Positions 54,724 through 64,000 of a stretch of 64,000 nt of DNA are shown here, piece by piece. A program made the position numbers and the translations under genes. The stretch covers positions 620,001 through 684,000 of the forward strand of contig OY723280.1 of NCBI GenBank assembly GCA_963210315.1. Reading direction: 5' to 3'. Below the pieces are notes generated by a model, which was given only the letters and a program-made list of their open reading frames with translations, did not search any database and was not told the origin of the DNA. Position 1 is the first letter of the stretch. Every line of letters begins with the position of its first letter. The stretch comes from Rhynchopus euleeides. Lineage: Eukaryota > Euglenozoa > Diplonemea > Diplonemida > Diplonemidae.

Positions 54724-56229
54724 CTGTGCCGAGTTGCGGATGGCCATGTGTGTCTCGCCGCCAATGAAGTCGCCGGTTGTCTTGTTGCGCTCCTCATCCT
54801 CCATGTAGCACACGATGACAGTGTCGGCTGCCATCTCCACGACGTTGCCCACCAGCAGGAAGGTGAAGGCGGAGAAGCAGGCCAGCACGATAAGCGTCGT
54901 CACGGACACATCTCCCTGCCCGTGCATGTACAGCTCCGCACCAATCACCACCAGCGAGACACAGGCAACGGTGCCAACGCGCACGATGAGATGTGCCACA
55001 AGGTCGTTGAGGAAGAGGGTGCCGAAAGAGGAGCGTGTGAACAGGTTTGACACCTTCTTGCAGGAGGTGAAGAAGCCCTCGCCGTGCATCGCGACGTAGA
55101 CATAGGCGTACTTTGTGATGAAGCGGAGCATGGCCTCGAAGCAGCCCACGATGCAGCGGATCAGGCACAGCACCAACTTGATGAACACGTTGTCTGTCTC
55201 GCTCTGCGCCTTCTCAAGGAGGAACTCGATGAAGCGCACGATGGCCAGCAGCCCCGACCCCAGCGCGATGGTGCCGAAGTGGTAGCGGAAGCACCAGTAG
55301 AGCATGCGGATGGAGTTCATGCACGGCACGTTCTCCTTGTTGCGCGTGAAGTACCACGACGAGATGGTCCCCGCGATGGAGGTCTTCGCCACACCCGACA
55401 GGAAGGCCACGCCCCAGAAGAGCATGAACACCAGATAGAGGTAGGACCACCAGATGGCGGTGTCCACGTCGTAGCCCTCACCGGTGCAGGTCTGGGTGCC
55501 GTTTTCCAGCGTCGACACAGTGCACGCGTGGCTCTTGCAGCTGCTGCTGGTGATGAACGACGTGCAGTCAACATGGGAGCCCTTGTTGGATGCAACGTAG
55601 ATTGCAGTGAGGATCCACCACACGAAATACACCACTGTCATCACAAGCACGAGAGGGGTCAGGGCGGTGAAGATGGAGAGGTTGCCCTGCACGGCCCTGC
55701 ATGCATGCCCGATGATGGCGCACGAGAAGTTGATCTTCTTCCGCGCGAAGAAGATCATGATGACCAGGATGAGTGCGAAGACCATCACAATCACACCAGC
55801 GATGGTGCCGTAGCGGTGCCCCTCACGGAAAAGCAAGATCCCAACAACCACCAGCAGGGACACAGCGGCCGCTAGAGAGGTGTAGACGACGCACTTCGTG
55901 AAGCGCTTCAGGAACTCGAGCCAGAGGAAGGCGAGGACAAGTGTCGACGCAACGCCCACAATCAGCACGCCAGGCTGCTTCTGCAGGAAGTGGATGTCAT
56001 CGGTAAACTCGTGCATGCCACTGCCGCTGCCGTCCAGCAGGTGAAGGTCGCTGTTGCCCCCGGCGATACCGGTCAGCACACCCATGGCTACAAGGGCGGC
56101 GAGGAAGACCAACCCGCACACGGGGTTCTGACAGGACCTGCCACTGGCAGGGACAACACCCTCCCACATGCTGTCATATTTCAGGGGCTCCCCACCGTCA
56201 CCCTCGTGAAAGTACTTGTCGCGCGCCAT
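54724..56229 (-). CDS. Choline transporter-like protein (SLC44 family)
   Basis: 502 codons from ATG 56229 (MARDKYFHEGDG). About ten hydrophobic segments. The five N-terminal ones begin near CGLVFLAALVAM, PGVLIVGVAS, VVYTSLAAAV, YGTIAGVIVM and IFTALTPLVL. A Cys-rich extracellular loop with an NGT glycosylation site follows. The C-terminal half carries SLC44 signatures: AGTISSWYFTRNKENVP, FRYHFGTIALGS, YAYVYVAMHGEGFFTS and EMAADTVIVCYMEDEERN. These proteins move choline or related cations across plasma or organelle membranes. The exon ends AACTCGGCACAG|GTATGC at 54724/54723, so a splice donor interrupts the frame and the last residues are on a further exon. An acceptor followed at once by TAA (about 54117-54122) would end the protein there. 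Frame read-through past the donor is not homologous. Confidence 0.9.
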
Positions 56230-56960
56230 GATCACTGCTTGTGTGCAGCTGTGTAGTGGTTGCTAAGGGCAGGGAAGGGTGTGTCATACAGCAAGAAGTA
56301 AGGGGAGTGCGGGGATTCGTGACTCTGTCACAAGACAGGAGTGGTCAATCCACAGTTGGCAGGTCAGGACCCTCAAAGTTAGCAACATTGTGCCTTGTAG
56401 CACTCGGGAACACGGACCAAGGGTGGTATTTTCATCATGCCTGTTTGCTTTGATCATCCCTCTGCTGCCGAACAGCCGCACACATGCAAGCAAACACATG
56501 CACCCCGCCTCTGCATCTCGGCGTGCTTCCGTGGCGCAAGCTCATTGCAGAGCGAAGCACAAGCACCCGGTGTAGCTGCCTTCGTCACGTTGCCTTGTGT
56601 GTGCCTGTGGCAACACCGCACGAGCACCACACATCTCGCAGTCTTCATGACCACACCGCAGGACGGAGCCACACGGCGGGAGATACAAGCAGCTTCAGAG
56701 AGACGACACACACAAACACAAACACGAAGACGAAGGGAGGAAAGCTTGAAAACAGGCTTCCGTGACGTGATGAAGATGTGTGCTCCTTCAGCATGAAACT
56801 GTCAGCGTTAAGGCAAAGTGAATCAGCACCAAGCAGAGCCCGGGTCATTGGAAAGAAGACTTGGAACCTAGTGTCTCATCAATGGATGCACGTGCCTGCA
56901 GATCGAGATTGCAGCAGTCTTGGGCTGCGAGTCAAGTGGAGGAGTGAGGGTCTCGTGTGT
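56230..56960. other. Intergenic, 5' side of SLC44-like gene
   Basis: No supported gene or repeat. Confidence 0.4.
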
Positions 56961-57590
56961 CAGCAGATCAAATGTGTGTGTGTGTTGCAATCAATCAGGA
57001 GGCTTGCGCCCGCTCAGCGTGGTGCATGGTCATAATGACGATTCTCATCAGGTGCAAGTGTGTGTCTCGGGTCCACAGACGCTGGGAGGAAGTCAGTAGG
57101 AAGCACAAGGGTGTGGTGGTGCGGGTGGTGGAGGGTGGGGACGTCGCTTCCCAATGCAACGATGGATGGGGCGAGGTTCTGCTGCAGTGCAGCACAGAAT
57201 GCGGCAAGGAAGCGAACGGACGCCGCACAGCTGTACGCTGGAGGTGTGGAGCAAACAAAAGACGCCTGTGGGCAGAAGAACAAAACAGCAAGAAAGCAAG
57301 CAGAACAGGCCCCAGACATTGCGTTGTGCAACCGTCGCCCGATTGGGTACGAATCAGAGATAGAAGGAAGTGCCACAACAGGCTCATGTCAGGTGGGAAG
57401 GGAGAAGGGAGGGTGTGTATAGGAAAGTATTGAACAGTGAAGCACACACTCGACCTCCCTTCAGTCTCAAAACCGGCAGTTTCCGAGATCTGCTGTTCTC
57501 GCGCTGTGTTGTTGAGAATGAACGGGGAAGAGTGAAGAGCTTCGCAGGGTTGCACCAGGTCGGTGGTTCGTCCTGCTGGCATACGTCGGC
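56961..57590. repeat. Segmental duplication, copy next to truncated PB1 gene
   Basis: Matches 47560-48340. 56961-57080 is the conserved segment; on the minus strand TGATGA is at 57050-57045 and CTGA at 57017-57014 and 56998-56995. 57420-57500 is not in the other copy. Confidence 0.75.
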
Positions 57591-58037
57591 GTTCCCGTCT
57601 TACAGCAGCTCCGGCTTGCGCACGTATCCCCATAGTGGGGCGACGGTGTCCGACTCTGGTCACGGCACCGCCTTCAACTCCGGCTGCGGTCAGCACACAC
57701 ATGCACGACTGGCATACAGTGGTGACACCGCTGCCCGCCTGCTGGCACCACAGGGACACGCACTCCGCCCACTCCTCCTCCACGTACCGCACCCCGAAGT
57801 CCCCGCACGCCCACTGCCGTGCGCAGCGCTTCACATCCTCGAACGTGGGGCTGACGAGGCGTGTGCGGCGGCGCTCCACCACCACACCCCTCCGCACCAG
57901 CACGAACTTCACAGGCACCCCCTCCAGCCCCGTGTGCAAAGCACACAGCGGCGCCTCGGGTGCGGACGCGCACCTGGCATCACCGCGCTGTCAGTCGGCA
58001 GCTGCTTCTCCACTGCGTCGAAGTGCACGGCCTGCAT
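57591..58037 (-). pseudogene. Truncated paralogue of the PB1/UBA gene
   Basis: Matches 50245 and downstream for MQAVHFDAVEKQLPTDSAV and most of the PB1 domain, and the last ~20 bp match the end of the UBA coding sequence (48341-48363). Missing: a few codons inside the PB1 acidic motif (DDEGDVVAVDV), all Cys repeats and nearly all of the UBA domain. A 4-bp deletion near 57970 shifts the frame between the start codon and the PB1 part. It cannot make a PB1/UBA protein. Confidence 0.8.
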
Positions 58038-58355
58038 CGTGGTGTGGGCTGCTGTGTCGGTGATGCTTGCTGATTGCTGCTGCTGTTGATGTGTCGTCTG
58101 GTGCCCGTTGAACGTGCAGTCCAGCCCGTCCGCACACACGTTCGTCTCGCACTCCTCCACAAGCCCGCCGCACTTCTCCCCCTCCTGCGACTTCTTCGTG
58201 CACACCTTGAACCCGAAGCACTCCCCGCGCTCCGGGAACACCGCGGCCGTCTTCAGCAGCGACCGGCACGTCCACCCCACCTTGCAGCGATTGTCCTCCG
58301 TGCAGGGACGCTGCAGCGACGGCACCAGCGCAGCCACGACCAGGAGCGACAGCAT
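57909..58355 (-). CDS. Secreted Cys-rich protein fused to PB1-gene remnant
   Basis: ATG 58355 begins MLSLLVVAALVPSLQRPCTE, a signal peptide with likely cleavage near residue 15. Nine cysteines follow within ~80 residues (spacings such as PCTEDNRCKVGWTC, GECFGFKVC, KCGGLVEECETNVCADGLDC), typical of a small disulphide-rich extracellular domain; I do not name the family. After FNGHQTTHQQQQQ the frame runs into the duplicated 5' region and start of the PB1 paralogue and stops at 57909 in a shifted frame, giving 148 residues. The original C terminus of the secreted protein may have been replaced by the duplication. ACAAG directly precedes the ATG and could be the acceptor. Confidence 0.6.
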   Translation of the reverse strand: MLSLLVVAALVPSLQRPCTEDNRCKVGWTCRSLLKTAAVFPERGECFGFKVCTKKSQEGEKCGGLVEECETNVCADGLDCTFNGHQTTHQQQQQSASITDTAAHTTMQAVHFDAVEKQLPTDSAVMPGARPHPRRRCVLCTRGWRGCL

Positions 58356-59187
58356 CTTGTGATGGGCACGGTGTCTTTGTTGGGGTTGAGGTTGGCCCTT
58401 GGGTTCAGGTTCGGGTGCCTGTGTCTGTGTGTGGTGCGGTGCCCTGTGGGATTGGGGTGGTCTCTGTTGGTGACGTGTGACGTGCCTTCTCGCGGTCTGT
58501 ACAGGAATCTCCACGAACTCCCGAAAAACAAACCTCGCAAACCCGCGGGGCAAGCCGAACTAATGAAGAAGCTGAGCCCAGCATCAGAATTCGGGGCCGT
58601 CGTCCGACCACTACTCTCACAACGCACGTCAAGGCTTTTTTCTTCCATTCTTTCACGTTTTGCCCCCCTGGACCCTGGGCCCCTTCCTACCCACTTCCCC
58701 TCTCCTCGAGAACGGGGCAGCCAGGCAGGCATCCCACGGCCCTCCCTGCCCTGCCCACAGGAGCAGGGTCGTTGGGTGTTGTCGCAGTACCACCTCTGCC
58801 ACCGACACACCCCATCCCGAGACAGACCCTCATCACCGCAGGAGCTTGGAGCAGTGCCCCTGCAGAATAACAGTGGAAGGCTTCTCAACTCGGCGTCGGA
58901 CTGCCGCTGGCCTTCCTCCGGCTGGAATACTGACCACCTGCCCCCTTCCTCCCAGCATCTCCACACAACAGCTCATTGGGGCTCCCCGCCAACCAGCAAG
59001 AGAGGGAACATGCGAACATCATCTCCGATACTACGCAGCGACCGCAGCCCACAGTGGCGTCGAGACAGAGAACAAATGCCGGTTCCTCGAGCTGACGCTC
59101 GCGTTGGCCAGAACTCCAGGGAAGCACTTGAGAGGGTGTGAATATATTGTGTGAATACCTAGGGTACTCCGAAAGAATATCACCCTC
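58356..59187. other. Intergenic, 5' side of secreted-protein gene
   Basis: No supported gene; a long plus-strand frame here lacks coding character. Confidence 0.4.
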
Positions 59188-59196
59188 CTCCAGGGC

Positions 59197-60825
59197 CAGG
59201 GGTATTCCTAACTTTCCAGGGTCGGGGGAAAACTGGGTCGATGGGGGGAAAAAGGGGGGGGAGCTGGGCAAAGACTGTCAAAAAGTGGGGAGATTTTTTT
59301 TCACGCGCGAAGCGTGCGCGCTCAGCGATAAGCTCCATGGTGGCCCGTGTTCTCTTCGCGCCCATTGCCTCTGCAACTTCCTTGGGGTTGCAGGACCTCC
59401 CCCATGATTGACGGGGTGGGCAGCATGGCGGGCGATGACGCAGCATCGCCCCACAGGGCTTGCACTTTCTGGGACACCCCCTGAAACAGCTGCGTGATGA
59501 ACTCGTGAACATCACACACAGTGTGCGACATGACACGCAGACTTCAATAGGCTACCTTTCAAACAGGGGGTGCCTGTCCCTGCTGGACAGGCACAGGGGG
59601 TCCGGGGGGCTCCGCCCCCCAACCGCCGGAGGCCACGGTAATATGTGTTCCTGGCGGGCCAGACCCTACCCGATGTGATGATAACTTGTCGCGCAAGGAC
59701 ACGCCACAGGGGGGTATGGGGGGCGGAGCCCCCCAGCCGCCGGAGGCCACGGTAGTGAACATCTGTTCACAGGTTGACAGGATCCATGTCATGTCAAGGC
59801 CCTGACCAAAATCAGTGGGTCGGTGGGTTGATGGGTCGATCCCCTCAACCCACCAACCCATCGACCCACCGAAATTCTGCAGGCCCGCAGAAACTCGATG
59901 GGTCGATGGAAAAAGTGGGGGAGGGGGGGGGGGGGGGCCGGTTTTTGGTGGGTCGATGGCAAGTATGCCTGGGACTTTGGCCTTTTTGGGCCCAAAAAGG
60001 GGTCGGGATTCCACTTTTTCTCCAAGGGTTTTTCGGGGGGGAAATGGCGCGCAATCCCCCTCGCGGGCAAGAAAATCCCCCCATCCCCACCACACAACCA
60101 GTGTGAGTGTGGTGTGTGGGTATTGGACGCCCTGTGTGATGAGAGATAGTGGCAACACAACAGCAACATGCCAGGCAAGGGGTGCCAAAAATGGGTTTTC
60201 GGGGCGTTATTGTAACGACCCCTTCCTATGCCCAGTGGCACAAGCTCAAGGATTTGGTTGCTCGACATACGGGGGGTCTGGGGGGCGGAGCCCCCCAGCC
60301 GCCGGAGGCCACGGTAGTGAGTATCTGTTCCTTGCGCCGTAGTGGGAGCGCGTGGGAGTTGCGGGCGTACAGATTGTTGGCTGCGTCCTCCTGAGGCTAC
60401 TGAGAGTGGTCTGGGTCCCATTCGCTGATGTGAACCCAAAGGACTTGGCTACAAGACAGGCACACGCTCCAGCCTAGTGGTACAGGGGGGTCTGGGGGGC
60501 GGAGCCCCCCAGCCGCCGGAGGCCACGGTAGTGAACGCCTGGCTCTTGACTGGGGAACATCGCTGGGTTTTGGCTGGAACAACCGAAAAAGGGGCGGGTG
60601 TCCGGAGGATTCATCCTCATCCCCCACTAGAATACCACCTGCCCCCGAAAAACTTCACCCAGAAAACCTGTGGGGAAAAAATCCCACCTAAAAAACCCAA
60701 GGAGAAAAAAAAATTCCCTCCCTATAAAAACCCAAAGAGAAAAAAAGTGCAATCCTGAATCGGGACTTGGACTCCACATTTAGCTTCATACTTGGTCGAT
60801 GGGTGGATAGTTAGGAATTGCCCTG
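59197..60825. mobile_element. 1.6-kb TIR element with four hairpin modules
   Basis: Ends CAGGGGTATTCCTAACTTTCC and complement with three mismatches; flanks CTCCAGGGC (59188-59196) and CGCGAGGGC (60826-60834) agree at 7 of 9 positions, so the duplication is old or coincidental. The ends resemble those of the element at 2375. Hairpin modules at 59595-59650, 59709-59768, 60271-60330 and 60485-60536. 59800-59960 has many GGGTCGATGG-type repeats. 60330-60440 resembles 22620-22750 in inverted orientation. Confidence 0.65.
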
Positions 60826-60834
60826 CGCGAGGGC

Positions 60835-61271
60835 CGAGGGGGTGACATTCTCCCCAGCCGCGACACAGGGCGGCCGTTGAAGAATGTCACCCCCCCCCCC
60901 CAAGTGGAGGCCGAGGGGGGGGGGGTGTTGTATTGAACTAGAAGGAGAAGGAATCACAAGGATGATCTCCCTTCACTCGTTATAAAGGTCGTGTCCGAGA
61001 TCCAGTGTTCCGAGGGGGGAGGGCGGGGGGGGTGACCTTCTCTCGGGGTGCCCTAGATAATAACTTTTCTCAGAGATATTCACACTTTACAGAAATACCG
61101 ACCCCACGTGGGTCTCACACAAACCCGACACAGGGCTGGCTGCACTGTTTGTGATTATCAATCTGGTTAGAGCCTTGCAGAGTGGCAGTGCCTTCGCTGC
61201 TGCAGGAGGGTAGCGACGGGGAGGAGGGGGGAGGTGGGAGGTGGGCTCCTCAATGCGCTGTGAAGCCCCCC
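60835..61271. other. Intergenic G-rich stretch
   Basis: G/C runs near 60890-60925 and 61015-61031; no gene. Confidence 0.4.
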
Positions 61272-61626
61272 CACGGTGGCCAGGATTTTGTGGGATATGG
61301 AAACGGGATATCCCGGTGGGATATCCCGCGGGGGAGGTCTCCCTCGCGGGTTTGGTATCCCGCCAGGGTGGGGGGTCATCTCCCCCCCGGGAGATGTGGG
61401 CATCTCCCGGGGGGGAGATGACCCCATATCCCGCGGGAGATGACCTCATATCCCGCGGGAGATGCCCCCATCTCCCGGGGGGGATATGACCCCCTACCCG
61501 GCGGGATATGGATTTTCCAAAACGCGGGATATGGATTTTCCAAAACGCGGGATATGTCACTTTGAGACGTGGGATATCCCACCGGCATATCCCGTTTTCA
61601 TATCCCACAGAATCCTGGCCACCGTG
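61272..61626. repeat. Foldback array of GGGATATCCC palindromes
   Basis: The outer arms (CACGGTGGCCAGGATT at the left, complement at the right) are inverted over ~55 bp. Between them lie about 15 short palindromes of the types GGGATATCCC, CCCGCGGGAGAT and GGGAGAT. Flanking duplication not identified. Confidence 0.7.
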
Positions 61627-61800
61627 CCCTCCCCTCCCCCCCTGTGAGGGACAAGGCGACACAGTCCTAACACAGAGTGTCACAAAGGGGGTGGGCCTAA
61701 CAGAGGCCATTCATGGGGAAGACCCAGCTCTCGGCCCGATTTCTGGCGTTTTGTGTACACGAGAGATATCTACTGTTCACAAAGGACAGGGGGGGGGGTA

Positions 61801-62947
61801 GGGGGGGTCAAATGCCACCCTTTTACGTGGACAAACACGGTTTTTCAAAAAACCGGCGCAGAGGCCCCAAAGCCCCCGTAAACCCTCCAAACCCCCCCAG
61901 ATCGGTCCGGAAACCCATCGAACCCCACTTTTCCACCATTCCGGGCACCTCAGGTGCCCGAATTGGGGTACCTAAATTTTGTGCCACCGTTTGGTACCGT
62001 ACAGTGCCACTGTGTGGGAGGTTGGAAAAGAAAATGCCCCAACACACCACATCTGAGGGTTGCAATGCATGTTGCTTGCCAACCACGTCATCCGGTGGGT
62101 GTCAGGCGCTATGTAGGTGGCATTAGCCAGGTCTTCGATGAGTTCTGGCTTGTATATGTACCTCCCTGCCTGCGGCACAGGCACTGCCTTTGTCCCCCAC
62201 ACCAGCCACAGAGAGCGTATTGTACTCGGTCCACGGTTGCTGATTCATTGTGATGCATTGTATCCTCGAGTGAACGTCACACACTAGTGGCACCACCACC
62301 CGCCATCCGAGAGCTGTATTGGCTTTGCGCGCTTCCGTTGCATTCACCTCGCCACGCATATTGCACTGTTCAGTACCAGTGCTCCTGGGCCAGGCAAAGT
62401 AGACCGCAGCAACTACCAATTCTGGCACAATGGGTACCACGACAGCGCACTTCGTGTGTTCCCGGAATGTACAGCTCGTGTTGCAACAGTCGTTGTCAAC
62501 ACATCCCGGTTGTGGAGCACTGCTGCACAGGAATCACACGACCATCTGGACTTGTTCCGTACCTACAGGCAGCTCCCGGTGCATGGTGGCAGGGAGGTAT
62601 GTATACAAGCCAGAACACATCGAAGACCTGGCTAATGCCACCTACATAGCGCCTGACACCCACCGGATGACGTGGTTGGCAAGCAACATGCATTGCAACC
62701 CTCAGATGTGGTGTGTTGGGGCATTTTCTTTTCCAACCTCCCACACAGTGGCACTGTACGGTACCAAACGGTGGCACAAAATTTAGGTACCCCAATTCGG
62801 GCACCTGAGGTGCCCGGAATGGTGGAAAAGTGGGGTTCGATGGGTTTCCGGACCGATCTGGGGGGGTTTGGAGGGTTTACGGGGGCTTTGGGGCCTCTGC
62901 GCCGGTTTTTTGAAAAATCGTGTTTGTCACCCCCATTTGACCCCCCC
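61801..62947. mobile_element. Foldback/TIR element with ~370-bp arms, TA TSD
   Basis: Arms 61801-62170 and 62580-62947 are near-perfect inverted repeats; ends GGGGGGGTCAAATG; TA at 61799-61800 and 62948-62949. The ~410-bp centre has no ORF of note. The first 11-12 bases resemble the pogo-like transposon's end after its CAG. Confidence 0.85.
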
Positions 62948-62949
62948 TA

Positions 62950-63435
62950 GGGGGGGGGGGGGGGATTTCCTTCGGCCCTCCCCGATACATGAATACATGC
63001 GCTTGACACCGCATCTCAGAAATAATAATGGGCGGCACCCCATTTTCTAGCTCCCACCAACCAGGACAACCAAACGGGGGTTAACGACAAGCCAGGACAA
63101 CCAAAGGGGGTCAGAGGGTCAGATCCCCAAAAGAGAAACATTGGGACAGGGTTGGGTGTACTGCTGTCGTGGAGATTGGATCTGAGCTTCTCTTGTGATG
63201 AGGCCTCCGAGAGAGAGAGAGAGAGAAGCAGAGACACGCCATCATCCAAGTCGAGCCTTCGTGAGGGTGTCCTGTCCTATGATCAGCAATTGTGTCGGGG
63301 CAGCGTTGTCCCGCGCCATGCGGTTCAACCTGGCTCCTCAATTAGAACACCAGGCTTGCAGGACCCAACAATCCCGGCATGGCGGTTGGCCTTCGGGTGA
63401 AATAGTAGCCTCCAGCTGTGATGGCAAGAGGTGGC
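62950..63435. other. Intergenic, 3' side of the right-edge gene
   Basis: G run at 62950-62963, GA microsatellite at 63211-63223, two CAGGACAACCAAA repeats near 63061-63102. No gene. Confidence 0.4.
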
Positions 63436-64000
63436 TCACTGCTTGCAGCTGCGGAAGTGATCCTTCAACACCTTTTCGATGTTCTCACGGCCTTTGAGAG
63501 CCTTACACTGCTGGCACAGGCGCTCGTTCGACCCGCAGTCTTTGCATGCCCCTGACACGGTGGACTGCAGCGTCGCAAACTCACGCACCTCCAGTTGGAA
63601 CTCCTCGCCCAGCTCAGCGACGCGCTTCTCGTGCACCTCCACAGCCACCTTGTAGAGGCGGTCATCAAGGCCTGTTTGGTGGTTGCAGGGAAGTGACAGA
63701 GACACGGAAAGGACTGCCACCACACAGCAACAACGAACGGCAACAGATCAACGGGGCAATTCATTCAGACCACCCCAGCAGGACGGCATCGTCAACCCAG
63801 TCTCCGCGCTTTAACAAAATGGGTACACAACGGTACACGCGTGAAGACACTCAGTGCCCTCCACTTGCGAGCGGAGTGAGGAGCAGACTGTGGACCCCCT
63901 TGTCTTGATACGAGTCCCATTGTACACACACACCCGGTGGCGGCACGTCACATACTGTTGAGAGAGAGGAAGCACTTCACCAGCTCGGGATCGGATTGCT
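63436..64000 (-). CDS. Hypothetical protein, last two exons, enters from right edge
   Basis: The terminal exon 63671-63436 encodes 78 residues, LDDRLYKVAVEVHEKRV to HFRSCKQ. A preceding exon from the edge to 63956 reads QSDPELVKCFLSLN and ends in the donor GTATGT (63955). The 284-nt intron ends AAACAG, and the join restores a Ser codon in phase (SLNSLDDRLY). The last 40 residues have a Cys pattern CxxC-x8-CxxC (CKDCGSNERLCQQC), which may bind zinc, after a coiled-coil-like helix. Family unknown; most of the gene is outside the window. Confidence 0.7.

Noticed and set aside
58074-59141. 355-codon plus-strand frame
   Set aside because: Low-complexity Pro/Arg/Ser text overlapping the signal-peptide gene on the other strand.

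Overview
The window reads as nuclear DNA of a protist with a repeat-rich genome. The recognisable genes are eukaryotic: DNA primase small subunit, a choline-transporter-like (SLC44) protein, a PH-domain/coiled-coil protein, EF-hand, tandem-GST, DUF4116 and PB1/UBA proteins. They contain spliceosomal introns. Every supported host gene lies on the minus strand. The best-supported introns begin GTATGC or GTATGT, and several are preceded at their 3' end by long C tracts, seen as G runs on the plus strand. One-directional gene order together with AG sites just upstream of start codons fits polycistronic transcription with trans-splicing, as in Euglenozoa. A diplonemid-like organism is my first guess, but a dinoflagellate or other alveolate relative is not excluded, and no spliced-leader gene was found.

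Layout. 1-1.07 kb: 5' part of an unrecognised gene. 1.36-4.03 kb: nested inverted-repeat transposons. 4.5-5.3 kb: EF-hand gene. 6-9 kb: a duplicated block and a DUF4116 repeat gene. 9.5-16.2 kb: a second copy of that block, split by a 0.87-kb element with 9-bp target duplications and by a 5.36-kb pogo-like DNA transposon. The transposon encodes a protease-transposase-zinc-knuckle fusion and carries a possible captured gene. 16.5-21.1 kb: 1365-aa PH protein gene. 22.1-24.6 kb: two tandem hAT-like elements, one with an inserted MITE. 25.4-30.7 kb: two near-identical tandem-GST genes. 31.2-33.5 kb: unknown 774-aa protein. 35.1-37.1 kb: complete primase gene with two introns. 37.3-42.8 kb: three more elements, one with a nested 190-bp hairpin. 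46.4-47.2 kb: hypothetical gene. 48.3-50.2 kb: a PB1...UBA autophagy-receptor-like gene with a frameshift. 51.6-52.0 kb: small coiled-coil gene. 54.7-56.2 kb: choline transporter-like gene. 57.0-58.4 kb: truncated paralogue of the PB1 gene fused in frame behind a secreted cysteine-rich gene. 59.2-63 kb: further inverted-repeat elements. 63.4-64 kb: last exons of a gene that enters from the right.

The genes do not form a pathway; the cluster is best read as a transcription unit with ordinary housekeeping functions. The mobile elements are the most informative part: target-site duplications, an empty-site copy in the same window and repeated insertions at the TA borders of other elements allow their insertion order to be reconstructed.
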